Source: CAKVON01 sp902475665 (GTDB lineage Bacteria > Actinomycetota > Coriobacteriia > Coriobacteriales > Atopobiaceae). From it: a stretch of 64,000 nucleotides of DNA. Positions 52,208 to 60,239 of the stretch are shown piece after piece. The translations under genes were made by a program, and so were the position numbers. The first letter of the stretch is position 1, and each line of letters starts with the position of its first letter. The notes under the pieces were generated by a model. That model saw nothing but the letters and a program-made list of their open reading frames with translations. It did no database searches and was not told where the DNA came from. The stretch is from NCBI GenBank assembly GCA_036321795.1, contig JAWQCY010000004.1:1-64000 (forward strand), read 5' to 3'.

Positions 52208-52334
52208 TATATGACCTTTCACCAGATGTAGTCCAATTAGTGGATAAATTGGCCTAAAGTAACGCTTAGTTGGTTAGGCGGAACCTGCCTAGGCGTGTTT
52301 CGCTCGAACAAATACGACCCTGGAGGGGGATCTC

Positions 52335-53120
52335 ATGAAGGTTGCTGCTGTTGGCGATAACTGCGTGGACGTCTACGAAAAGGAAGGCAAGCAGTACCCC
52401 GGCGGCAACCCCGTCAACGTTGCCGTCTACCTCAAGCGCATGGGGGTTGACGCCTCCTACACCGGCGTTGTCGGCACCGACGAGTGCGGTAAGACCATGG
52501 TCGAGGCCCTGAACGGCAAGGGCGTCGACACCAGCCACGTCCACGTGGAGGAGGGCGACACGGCCAAGACCATGGTCGAGATCATCAACGGCAACCGCGT
52601 CTTCGGCGACTACATCGAGGGTGTCATGGAGAACTTCAAGCTCTCCGAGGATGACATCAAGTTCCTCTGCGAGCACGACCTCGTGGTCAGCGGCATCTGG
52701 GGACACACCGACAAGGACCTCGCCGCCATCCACGAGACCGGCACCACCATCGTCTTCGACTACTCCGACCAGCCCCAGGACCCGATGGTCGACGAGTCCA
52801 TCGCCAACGTCGACTACGCCTTCTTCGGCCTTGAGAGCGACGACAACGAGCAGGTCCGCGCCTTCATGAAGGAGAAGCAGGCCATGGGCCCGAAGGCCAT
52901 CGTCGTCACCCTCGGCGAGAACGGCTCGCTCGCCTACGACGGCAACGAGTTCCACAAGGGTGACATCGTCAAGTGCGACGTCGTCGACACCATGGGTGCT
53001 GGCGACTCCTTCATCGCCGGCTTCATCAAGGGCATCCTCGAGGAGAAGACCATCGACGAGTGCATGGTCATGGGCGCCCAGTCCTCCGCCGTCACCCTTG
53101 GCTACCCTGGTGCCTGGTAA
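52335..53120 (+). CDS. frlD: Fructoselysine 6-kinase-like protein (FrlD)
   Basis: A 261-residue PfkB-family kinase, the closer of the two to E. coli FrlD: it shares VGDNCVDVY, GGNPVNVAVYLKRMG, NRVFGDYIEGVM, IWGHTDKDLAAIHETG, VTLGENGSLAYDG and the catalytic DTMGAGDSFIAGF. FrlD phosphorylates fructoselysine at O6 before deglycation by FrlB. The ATG at 52335 follows GGAGGGGG. It is transcribed alone, rightward, with its own terminator, away from frlC and the other kinase. Confidence 0.88.
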   Translation: MKVAAVGDNCVDVYEKEGKQYPGGNPVNVAVYLKRMGVDASYTGVVGTDECGKTMVEALNGKGVDTSHVHVEEGDTAKTMVEIINGNRVFGDYIEGVMENFKLSEDDIKFLCEHDLVVSGIWGHTDKDLAAIHETGTTIVFDYSDQPQDPMVDESIANVDYAFFGLESDDNEQVRAFMKEKQAMGPKAIVVTLGENGSLAYDGNEFHKGDIVKCDVVDTMGAGDSFIAGFIKGILEEKTIDECMVMGAQSSAVTLGYPGAW

Positions 53121-53158
53121 GCGTTAGCGCAACTCACGCGTAAGATCACGCGCTTCTT

Positions 53159-53194
53159 GGCCCCGCACTTGGCATCATTTGCTGGTGCGGGGCC
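53159..53194 (+). terminator. Rho-independent terminator of frlD
   Basis: The 10-base stem GGCCCCGCAC / GTGCGGGGCC followed by ATTTCTT, 39 bp after the stop. Confidence 0.8.
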
Positions 53195-53405
53195 ATTTCT
53201 TGTACGCAGACAGGCCTTTTGGGTGAGGCCACACGTATGGGATCAGTTCGCATGACCCTGGTTGCACACAACTCAATGCTCTTGTGGAAAGCCCGACCAA
53301 GGCGGGGATTTCCACAAACACCTTTCGCTATATGCGACTAGTCGACTCGGGGACGACCAACGCGGCGGCACTGGTGTGCGACGATGCATGGAGGCGCAAC
53401 AAAAA

Positions 53406-53432
53406 CCCTCCGCCCGACAGTCGGACGGAGGG
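53406..53432 (-). terminator. Rho-independent terminator of the SDR gene
   Basis: A stem with outer CCCTCCG / CGGAGGG arms followed on the minus strand by five T, about 58 bp after the SDR stop. Confidence 0.8.
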
Positions 53433-53489
53433 TGCGGAGGCTATAAGTGGTCGCAGCCCGATACGAACGCGACCGACCAGGCAAGGAGC

Positions 53490-54269
53490 CTAGGCCTTGC
53501 CGAGGGTCTTGCCGCCGTCGGCGATGACGTCGATGCCGTTGAGGATCTTGGCGTCGTCGGAGGCGAGGAATGCCAGGACGCCGGCAATCTCCTCGGGCTC
53601 AATCATGCGACCCAGGGGACCAAGGTCACCGATCTCGCCCTCGTTCTCGAACTCCTGATCGGAGAAGTCGGAGATGGAGGCGGTGGCCATGGGGGTCTTG
53701 ACCCAGCCGGGCGAGACGGAGCAGCAGCGGATCTTGCCGTCCTGGCCGCACTCGTTGGCGATGTTGCGGGTCATCTGCTTGACGGCGGCCTTGGAGGCGG
53801 AGTAGCCGACCTCATAGGTGTAGGCCGCGGTGGCGTCACCGGAGCTGAGGTTGAGGATGACGCCGAAGCCCTGGTCCTGCATGATGGGCAGGCAGTTGCG
53901 AATCATGGCGTAGGAGCCCACGACGTTGATGTCGAGGACCTGACGGAACTTCTCGACCGTGTAGTCGACGACCGAGGCACCCGGGCCGCCGATGCCGGCG
54001 ACGTTGGCCAGGATGTGGACCGTACCGAAGGTGTCGACGCAGGTGTCGACGGCGGCCTTGACCTGCTCCTCGCAGGTGACGTCGGCGGCGGCGATGACGT
54101 AGGTGCCATCGGCGAGGCCGAGGTCCGCGGCGCTGGCCTCGAGGGCCTCCTGCTTGAGGTCGACCATGCACACCTTGGCACCCTCGTTCACGAACGTCTT
54201 GGTGGTCTGCTTGCCGATGCCGCTCGCGGCGCCGGTGACGATGGCCACCTTTCCATCCAGCTTGCCCAT
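53490..54269 (-). CDS. Short-chain dehydrogenase/reductase
   Basis: A 259-residue NAD(P)-dependent oxidoreductase of the SDR family. The cofactor motif is TGAASGIG, followed by DLK (an acidic residue that favours NAD), NVAGIG, the catalytic Ser in LSSGD and the YSASK Tyr-Lys pair, with SPGWVKTPM after it. It resembles glucose-1-dehydrogenase or 3-ketoacyl reductase-type members. Its place in the island suggests a sugar or polyol substrate. The start at 54269 follows AAGGGG. It is a single gene. Confidence 0.88.
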   Translation of the reverse strand: MGKLDGKVAIVTGAASGIGKQTTKTFVNEGAKVCMVDLKQEALEASAADLGLADGTYVIAAADVTCEEQVKAAVDTCVDTFGTVHILANVAGIGGPGASVVDYTVEKFRQVLDINVVGSYAMIRNCLPIMQDQGFGVILNLSSGDATAAYTYEVGYSASKAAVKQMTRNIANECGQDGKIRCCSVSPGWVKTPMATASISDFSDQEFENEGEIGDLGPLGRMIEPEEIAGVLAFLASDDAKILNGIDVIADGGKTLGKA

Positions 54270-54400
54270 AGTTCCCCTTTCGTTTGTTCCGCGCTTCGCG
54301 CGACTGGTGAGAAGAACATACAACTAGGAAGTTATTTTAGTCCGAAAATGCAAGAATGACGGATTTGCCTACCTGCTCTCGGCGAGCGGCGGCATAAAAG

Positions 54401-54443
54401 GCCCCGCGGTCCGGCGGACTCAGAGTCCGGCCGGCCGCGGGGC
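54401..54443 (-). terminator. Rho-independent terminator of the large secreted hydrolase gene
   Basis: The stem GCCCCGCGG / CCGCGGGGC with a further CGGACT/AGTCCG inner stem, followed on the minus strand by TTTT. Confidence 0.8.
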
Positions 54444-54482
54444 GCGAGTCTCCCCCATTTACGCAGGTCTTGCGCAAGTTCG

Positions 54483-56984
54483 CTACTTGACCGTAATTTT
54501 CTTGGAGACCGAGGAGCTCCTGCCCGTAGTGTCCTCGATGTCGATCGTCAGCGTATAGGTGCCCGCCTTGGTCGGTGTGAACGACCCACTGGTGGCGCTG
54601 GTCTTGGACCCGGTGGACTTGACCGTCGAACCCCATTCCTTCCAGCCGTCGCCGTAGCGCCAGACGTAGTTGTACTTGAGGCCCGCGGGACGGTTGGTCA
54701 GCTGCGCCGAGTAGGTGATCTTGCTGCCCTTCTTGAGGGTGCCGCTGACGTTGACGCCCGTAGCCTTCCAATTGGGCGCAACCACCTTCATGGTCGTCGA
54801 GACGCTCTGTCGGTTGCCGTACACGTCGAATACGTCGACGGTCAGCTTATAGGTGCCCGTCTTGGTCGGGATGAAGGTGCCGGGGTTGGCGGTCGTGGTC
54901 GTGCCAGTCGACTTGACGGTCGAGTTCCAGAAGCTCCAACCGTCACCGCAGCGCCACACGTAGTTATAGCGGGCACCCTTGATGGCACCCGAGACCTGCG
55001 GGGCGATCTTCACCTGCGTGCCCGAGGTCGCGGTGGCGGGCGCGCTGACGCCGGTTGCCAGCCAGCCGCTCTTCGTGACCGTGATGGTCTTTCGGACGGT
55101 CTTGGTCCTGCCCAACGAGTCCTTCACGTCGACGCTCACGGTGTAGGTGCCCAGCTTACTGGCGACAAACGATCCGCTGGTGGCGGTGGTGTTCTTGCCC
55201 GTCGACTTGACGGTCGAGTCCCATTCCTTCCAGTCGTCGCCGTAGCGCCAGACGTAGTTGTACGTGGCCTCGTCAACCGGGCCGTCAACCACCTTGGCGG
55301 AGAACGTGACCTTGTCGCCCTGCTTGACGACGGTGGGCGCATCGACGCCCGTGGCCTTCCAGTCGGCGATGACCTTGACCTTGGTCTTCATGCTCTTCTC
55401 GCGACCGTAGCGATCCCTCACGTCGACGGACAGGGTGTAGGTGCCCGTCTTGGTCGGCGTGAACGACCCCGTGGCGGCCGAGGTCTTGGACCCGGTGTCT
55501 TTTACAGTTGAGCCCCACTCCTTCCAGTCGTCGCCGTAGCGCCAGACGTAGTTGTACGTGGCGCCGTCGACGACCCCGGACAGCTTTGCCGAGAAGGACA
55601 CCTTCTTGCCTACGTACACCTTCGCGGGTGCGTCGACACCCACGGGCTCCCAGGCCTCACCCACGGTGACGGTGGTGCGCGCCGACTGCTTCTTGCCGCT
55701 CGAGTCAACCACGTCGACGGTCAGCGTATAGGTTCCCGACTTCGTCGGCGTAAACGAACCGCTGGTGGAGGTGGTGTTGCTGCCCGTGTCCTTTACGGTG
55801 GAGCCCCACTCCTTCCAGTCGGTTCCGTAGCGCCAGACGTAGTTGTACGTGGCACCACTCGGGCTTCCCGACAGCTTTGCCGAGAAGGACACCTTGTCGC
55901 CAACCTTGATCCTGCTCGAGGAGACGTTGACCCCGGTGACGGACCACTTGCCCTGCGTGGTGGAACCCGAGCCTCCCTGTGACCCGCCGGAGTTGCCCTT
56001 GGCAAGCACCGCGAGGTAGTGGCTCTTCTCAGCACGATAGCGCGACTGCCAACCGTTCCAGTACTGGGGCTGCTTCCAGTAGAAGGTGGCCACGTTGTCG
56101 ACGACGTAGTCGCACAGGGCGGTCACGAACTGCGTGTCGGACATGCTTGCCGTGAGTCCGGCACCAGGCCAGTTCCTGCCATAGCTGTAGTCGTGGTTCC
56201 AGTCGTAGCCGTCCGACCACCCGCCTACGAACTTGTGCCAGCCGGTCGTGCCGAACAGGTTGCACATGCCCCAGCACAGGCTCTTGACGCTGTCGGAGCG
56301 TCCCGAGATGGGGATGCCACGCGACTTCATGTAGGTCTCCGCCGGGACGTAGTAGTTGTCGTATGCCCAGCCGTTCTGCAGGTTGGAGAACTCGGTCGGG
56401 TCGGCCTTGTAGCAGGCGTGCCAGGCGGCATTGAGGTCTCGTCCCAGCCGTGTCAGCGCGCCATTGGAATACGTCGCGCCGCTGACCTTCCAGCCATACT
56501 TGCCCTTTATGTTCTTGAGCGCCGTCCCGTACTTGCCAGGCTTGTAGTTGTAGACGGCCTGCAGGAAGCTCCCCAGGTCGTAGCGGTTGTCAAACTGGAA
56601 GTAGCCCATGGCATGGTAGCCATCGCCATAGCTGAGACCCTGATCGTAGTTCTGGCCGCTCTCCCACACGCAGAAGTACAGCATCTCGCCCGACAGCGCA
56701 CGGGGGCGTACGGTGGGAGCGCTGTCCGCCAGCAACATGATGTCGGCATCGCCCATGCCGTCACCGTAGCCGAGGTGGGCGGACTCGTCGCAGTCGGAGT
56801 CGTCCGCGATTGCATCCGAGTCGTCGGGCTGTTGTTCGATGACCGACATGCGGTCGTAGGTCGACCCATAGAGGTCGGACAGGGTGTCTGCCTTTACATA
56901 CGTTGGCGTGAGGGAGCCGAGCGCAAGACCCGCGACGACTGCCGCGGCGGCGAGGCTGCCCTGGAGCTGGGAGCGTTTGATCAT
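54483..56984 (-). CDS. Large secreted protein: lysozyme-like N-terminal domain plus five YVWR modules
   Basis: An 833-residue exported protein. A signal peptide (1-32) is followed by a linker and a ~230-residue domain starting EMLYFCVWESGQNYDQG and containing GYHAMGYFQFDNRYDL. This domain recalls lysozyme-like muramidases, with the Glu of WESG as candidate acid. The rest is five ~97-residue modules, each with YNYVWR, W..W, TVK and GTYTLTVDV, closely matching those of the NlpC/P60 protein at 2337-4379. It is probably a wall hydrolase or adhesin. It interrupts the sugar island between two catabolic operons. Confidence 0.78.
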   Translation of the reverse strand: MIKRSQLQGSLAAAAVVAGLALGSLTPTYVKADTLSDLYGSTYDRMSVIEQQPDDSDAIADDSDCDESAHLGYGDGMGDADIMLLADSAPTVRPRALSGEMLYFCVWESGQNYDQGLSYGDGYHAMGYFQFDNRYDLGSFLQAVYNYKPGKYGTALKNIKGKYGWKVSGATYSNGALTRLGRDLNAAWHACYKADPTEFSNLQNGWAYDNYYVPAETYMKSRGIPISGRSDSVKSLCWGMCNLFGTTGWHKFVGGWSDGYDWNHDYSYGRNWPGAGLTASMSDTQFVTALCDYVVDNVATFYWKQPQYWNGWQSRYRAEKSHYLAVLAKGNSGGSQGGSGSTTQGKWSVTGVNVSSSRIKVGDKVSFSAKLSGSPSGATYNYVWRYGTDWKEWGSTVKDTGSNTTSTSGSFTPTKSGTYTLTVDVVDSSGKKQSARTTVTVGEAWEPVGVDAPAKVYVGKKVSFSAKLSGVVDGATYNYVWRYGDDWKEWGSTVKDTGSKTSAATGSFTPTKTGTYTLSVDVRDRYGREKSMKTKVKVIADWKATGVDAPTVVKQGDKVTFSAKVVDGPVDEATYNYVWRYGDDWKEWDSTVKSTGKNTTATSGSFVASKLGTYTVSVDVKDSLGRTKTVRKTITVTKSGWLATGVSAPATATSGTQVKIAPQVSGAIKGARYNYVWRCGDGWSFWNSTVKSTGTTTTANPGTFIPTKTGTYKLTVDVFDVYGNRQSVSTTMKVVAPNWKATGVNVSGTLKKGSKITYSAQLTNRPAGLKYNYVWRYGDGWKEWGSTVKSTGSKTSATSGSFTPTKAGTYTLTIDIEDTTGRSSSVSKKITVK
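54500..55950 (-). repeat. Five tandem ~291-bp coding repeats
   Basis: The five YVWR modules are encoded by tandem repeats of about 97 codons with high DNA similarity (for instance the recurring cgccagacgtagttgta core). This makes copy-number change by recombination likely. Confidence 0.8.
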
Positions 56985-57098
56985 CGTTTTGTCTCCAGGT
57001 TGACCGTTTGGCCAGTTGTTTGCAGGTCCAAATGTATCACGCCCGGATACTCGGTTTTTTCAGCAAATGTCCTGTCAACCACACCCCTTACACAAACA

Positions 57099-57136
57099 GA
57101 CCCGCCCGCATACCGTCATGGGCATGTGGGCGGGTC
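57099..57136 (-). terminator. Terminator after the PfkB kinase gene
   Basis: The 9-base stem GACCCGCCC / GGGCGGGTC, with extra CAT/ATG pairing inside, followed on the minus strand by TGTTTG. It lies 48 bp after the stop at 57184. Confidence 0.7.
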
Positions 57137-57183
57137 GATACGGTGCGACCGGCTCGCGGACGGCGAGCGCACGGCACTTCTCG

Positions 57184-58140
57184 CTAGTGCTCGGCCATCC
57201 AGGCCTCGACCTCGGCGAGCTGCGGGTAGCCCTCGCCGGGACGGGTGGTCATCGTGCCCTCGCGGGTGACCTTGTAGGCGGCGTACTTGCTCGCCCACTC
57301 GGTGGCCTCGCGCAGGGTCTTGCCCCAGGCCAGGTTGGCTGCGGTGGCGGCCAGATAGCCGTCGCCGGCACCGATGGTGTAGACTGCCTCGACCTTGGTG
57401 GCCTCGACGGTCCAGAACTCGTCGCCGTCCAGGATCGCGGAGCCGTCGGAGCCGCAGGTGATGATCACACCGTGGCACTTGTGCTCGTCGCAGATCTGGT
57501 GGGCGAGCTTCTCGCAGGGCTGATCGGAGTCCTCGGGAAGGCCGCACAGGACACGGGCCTCGATGTCGTTGACGACAAGATAGTCCAGGTAGGACAGGTC
57601 ACCCATCGGCTCGGAGGGCAGTGGCGACGCGTTGCACAGCGTCGTCATGCCAAACTCCTCCTTGGCGATGCGGGCGCCGTCGAGGGCCTTCTCGTAGGGC
57701 ATGCCGAAGCCGGTGACGAAGACCTTGGCCTCCCTCATGGCCTCGATGGCGTCGTGGGTCTCCTCGTGGGTCAGGGCCTTGCAGGCCGAGTCGCCATCGA
57801 CGATCGTGTTCAGGCCGTCGTCGTCGATCATGATCAGGCCGGTGCCGGTCGAGACGGAGTGGTCGCGGTACATGTAGGTGGTGTCGACGCCGGACTCGCT
57901 CATCCACTGGTCGCCCATGTCGCCCCAGGGGTCAAAGCCGACCTTGCCGATGTAGCCGGTGCTCACGCCCAGACGGCCCAGCGCCACCGAGACGGTCGCG
58001 CCCTTGCCGCCGTCCTCCTCGACGTGCCAGTTCCAGGCCTCCATCGTCTCGCCGCGGCGAGGCAGGCGGTGCACGTAGCAAACCTGGCCGACTCCGTGCG
58101 AGTTCATGACGATGACGTCGATAGGTCCGTTCTTGCCCAT
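57184..58140 (-). CDS. PfkB-family sugar kinase
   Basis: A 318-residue ribokinase-like kinase with the first signature EEDGGKGATVSVALGRLG and the catalytic loop YTIGAGDGYLAATA. It is most like the ribokinase/2-keto-3-deoxygluconate kinase branch rather than FrlD. In this operon a kinase next to an aldolase of the DapA/NanA family would fit phosphorylation of a keto-deoxy sugar acid or a ketose. The start at 58140 follows AAGGAG. It is last in the aldolase-mutarotase-epimerase-kinase operon. Confidence 0.85.
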   Translation of the reverse strand: MGKNGPIDVIVMNSHGVGQVCYVHRLPRRGETMEAWNWHVEEDGGKGATVSVALGRLGVSTGYIGKVGFDPWGDMGDQWMSESGVDTTYMYRDHSVSTGTGLIMIDDDGLNTIVDGDSACKALTHEETHDAIEAMREAKVFVTGFGMPYEKALDGARIAKEEFGMTTLCNASPLPSEPMGDLSYLDYLVVNDIEARVLCGLPEDSDQPCEKLAHQICDEHKCHGVIITCGSDGSAILDGDEFWTVEATKVEAVYTIGAGDGYLAATAANLAWGKTLREATEWASKYAAYKVTREGTMTTRPGEGYPQLAEVEAWMAEH

Positions 58141-58179
58141 TGGTGTCTCCTTCTTCGTTGGCTGTCGTCTGCAGAGAAG

Positions 58180-58220
58180 CGCGCGGGGTCGCGGGCCATC
58201 CGCCGGCACGACCCCGCGCG
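58180..58220 (-). terminator. Intercistronic hairpin before the PfkB kinase gene
   Basis: Perfect 12-base stem CGCGCGGGGTCG / CGACCCCGCGCG with a 17-base loop, between the epimerase stop and the kinase start. It probably gives partial termination or mRNA protection. Confidence 0.5.
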
Positions 58221-58230
58221 GGGAGAGACG

Positions 58231-59064
58231 CTAGTCGATCAGGCCGTGGATGACCTCGATGCCGCGCTCGGCCGAGAAGTCCGGCTCGTTGCCGTAACGG
58301 CTGAACAGCTCGAGGGCCAGGTAGCCGTCGTAGCCCACGCGCTTGAGGTAGCTCACGATGCGCGGCCAGTCCATGGCGCCGTCGCCCGGGATGAGGTGGT
58401 CCTCGCAGTCGGGCTCACAGTCGATGAAGTGGATCTCGCGAACCTTGCCGGGCATCTTGTCCCAGTACTCGGAGATGGGCTCGCCGCAGGTGAGCGGGCA
58501 GGCCAGGTCGAGGCAGACCTCGAGGGCCTCGTTGTCGACCTCGTCCAGGAAGTACTTGACGTCATCGGAGCTGCAGCAGAGCTTGCCCTCGAACGGGGTG
58601 ACGGGCTCCAGGATGACGGTGCGGCCGAGCTTGGCGGCGTGGTCGCTGACGATCTTGAGGTCCTCGACGACCTGGCGCTTCATGGCCTCGCGGTCGATGC
58701 CGAAGCCAGGCATGTTGATGGCGAGCATGACGAGGGGCGCCTCGATGGCGGCCGCCGCGTCGATGGTCGACTTGAAGTACTCGACACTCAGGTCGTTGAG
58801 CTCCTTCTCGCGGAAGACGAAGCTGTGGGGCGAGCCGGTGTTCTCGGGAACGTAGCTCACGATCGGCATCTGGTACTTCTGGACGTAGCCCAGGATCTGC
58901 TCGGCACCACCGTTGACGCCGCCCAGGATGTCGGGGGCATAGGCGTGCGGGCGGAAGCCGCCCACGTCGACGCCGTCGTAGCCGCAGCGGGCCGCGACCT
59001 GGAACGTGCGCTCGAGGGGCCAGCTCGCGAAGCCGGTGCTAAACAGGGAGACCTTCATACCCAT
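58231..59064 (-). CDS. FrlC-like TIM-barrel sugar epimerase, paralogue 2
   Basis: A 277-residue sugar isomerase/epimerase, a distant paralogue of frlC at 50112-50936: GFRPHAYAPDILGG, IVSYVPENTGSPH, LEPVTPFEGKL, REIHFIDCEPDCEDHLIPGDG and ALELF are kept in order. The catalytic Glu residues and metal-binding Asp and His appear present. Its genomic partners differ from frl, so the substrate is probably another ketose or amino sugar conjugate. The start at 59064 follows AAAGG; an ATG six bases later is also possible. Confidence 0.85.
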   Translation of the reverse strand: MGMKVSLFSTGFASWPLERTFQVAARCGYDGVDVGGFRPHAYAPDILGGVNGGAEQILGYVQKYQMPIVSYVPENTGSPHSFVFREKELNDLSVEYFKSTIDAAAAIEAPLVMLAINMPGFGIDREAMKRQVVEDLKIVSDHAAKLGRTVILEPVTPFEGKLCCSSDDVKYFLDEVDNEALEVCLDLACPLTCGEPISEYWDKMPGKVREIHFIDCEPDCEDHLIPGDGAMDWPRIVSYLKRVGYDGYLALELFSRYGNEPDFSAERGIEVIHGLID

Positions 59065-59117
59065 GCGTCATACCTTTCTTCGAACGTCGGACTGTCTAGT
59101 GCGCAAAGCAATGAGCC

Positions 59118-59127
59118 TGCCGAGAAG
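59118..59127 (+). repeat. Intergenic motif TGCCGAGAAG
   Basis: Ten-base core copy, 54 bp upstream of the FrlC-like paralogue and abutting the DUF4432 stop. Confidence 0.45.
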
Positions 59128-59129
59128 GA

Positions 59130-60230
59130 CTAGTGCTCGGCCAGGGTCTTCTCGATGTCTGCCTGCATCGCGGCCGCCCCGTCGGCATCCAGGTAGCCGA
59201 ACCACCAGTGCAGCGTGTCGACGCCACCGGGCTCCAGGGTGTTGAAGTGCCCGTGGGCGCGCTGGTAGGCGGTCGAGTGGCAGGTGCCGGTGCTGGGAAG
59301 CGCGATGCCCACGCCGTCCTCGTCGCCCGTGCGGCAGAACCAGCGCAGCGCGTAGGGCACCTTGGCCGTGTCCCACGCCACATAGCAGGCGTCGCCGTCG
59401 GGCATGACCTGCATGGCGCGGGCCCAGCCCTTCTCATCCGCCACGTAGCGGTAGTTGATGCACAGCTCGGGGTCGTACACCTGCGTGGACGAGTCGAGCG
59501 TGTCGGCGATGGTGGGGTCGGCCACGAGCCTGTTGGAGTACTCGCGGATCGCCACGGCGCGCGGCGAGTCGTCGCCCAGCTCGGTGGGAACGACCTGGAC
59601 GTGGTCCTCGTCGACCGGGCAGCTGTACACGAAGTCCGAGCCGTCGACGCCGAGCCAGTTCATGTGGCACAGCCAGACGTACTCGAGCGGGTGCGTGCGA
59701 CGGTTCTCGACCGTGGCGACCATCTCGACGGCGGTCGCGCCCTCGTACAGGCGCAGCTCCGGGATGTAGGCCCAGTGCAGCTCCTGGCTGTTGCGGTACA
59801 CGAAGGTGCCACCCACGGCCAGGTAGCGGCCGCGCTCGTTCTCGCCGACGCCGACGTAGGCGTCGCGGTAGCGGGCGAAGGGCAGCACGTCGTGCATCGG
59901 GTAGTCGTCCTCGCCGTCTGCCGGGCCGTTCACGTTGTTGAGGCCGCAGTGGTACAGGAAGCCACCGTAGTTGTCGCCGAACTTGGTCGTGTCCTGCGGC
60001 ATGTCGAACATCGACTTCTGCGACAGCCTGCGACCGTCGAAGTCGACGAACCACACCTGCATGCCCATGTAGGGCAGCACGACCATCGAGGAGCGGGAGT
60101 TCTCGATCCTCAGGCCCGCGACGCCCGTCTCGTACAGGAAGGCCGTGGCCCTGAGCTCCCCGCTGGAGAGAAGCTCGAGCGGCCTGTCACGGAAGAAGTC
60201 GGGCCTGATCGATACGCGAGTGAAAGACAT
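59130..60230 (-). CDS. DUF4432 family galactose-mutarotase-like protein
   Basis: A 366-residue protein of the DUF4432/aldose 1-epimerase-like fold, a beta-sandwich that binds sugars. Recognisable parts are VLPYMGMQVWFVDFDG, FLYHCGLNNVNGP, AYIPELRLYEGATAVEM and HMNWLGVDG. Members probably interconvert sugar anomers or isomerise small sugars. It starts 9 bp after the aldolase stop, so it is made with that enzyme. The reaction is unproven. Confidence 0.8.
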   Translation of the reverse strand: MSFTRVSIRPDFFRDRPLELLSSGELRATAFLYETGVAGLRIENSRSSMVVLPYMGMQVWFVDFDGRRLSQKSMFDMPQDTTKFGDNYGGFLYHCGLNNVNGPADGEDDYPMHDVLPFARYRDAYVGVGENERGRYLAVGGTFVYRNSQELHWAYIPELRLYEGATAVEMVATVENRRTHPLEYVWLCHMNWLGVDGSDFVYSCPVDEDHVQVVPTELGDDSPRAVAIREYSNRLVADPTIADTLDSSTQVYDPELCINYRYVADEKGWARAMQVMPDGDACYVAWDTAKVPYALRWFCRTGDEDGVGIALPSTGTCHSTAYQRAHGHFNTLEPGGVDTLHWWFGYLDADGAAAMQADIEKTLAEH

Positions 60231-60239
60231 CGCCCTCTC

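Larger units (their letters stand above)
51839..52334. promoter_or_regulatory. Divergent 496-bp control region of the two frlD-like genes
   Basis: AT-rich non-coding DNA between divergent kinase genes. It holds three ATTGGTATG sites, a 14-base palindrome TGCGCATATGCGCA (51857-51870), and two near-identical copies of CAATACCGC(C)TGGCGGCA at 51968-51984 and 52190-52207. It also holds a small TAGGC/GCCTA stem-loop just before the rightward gene. This looks like a complex switch region bound by at least two regulators. Confidence 0.65.
53121..53489. other. 369-bp gap between frlD and the SDR gene
   Basis: Convergent gap holding the two gene terminators and an inverted repeat TGTGGAAA / TTTCCACA (53284-53317). 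The rest shows no gene, motif copy or promoter that I recognise. Confidence 0.5.

Noticed and set aside
53283..53318. DnaA-box-like TTGTGGAAA / TTTCCACAA pair as a replication origin
   Set aside because: Both differ from the consensus, there is no cluster, no AT-rich unwinding region and no dnaA or dnaN nearby; a simple inverted repeat is enough.
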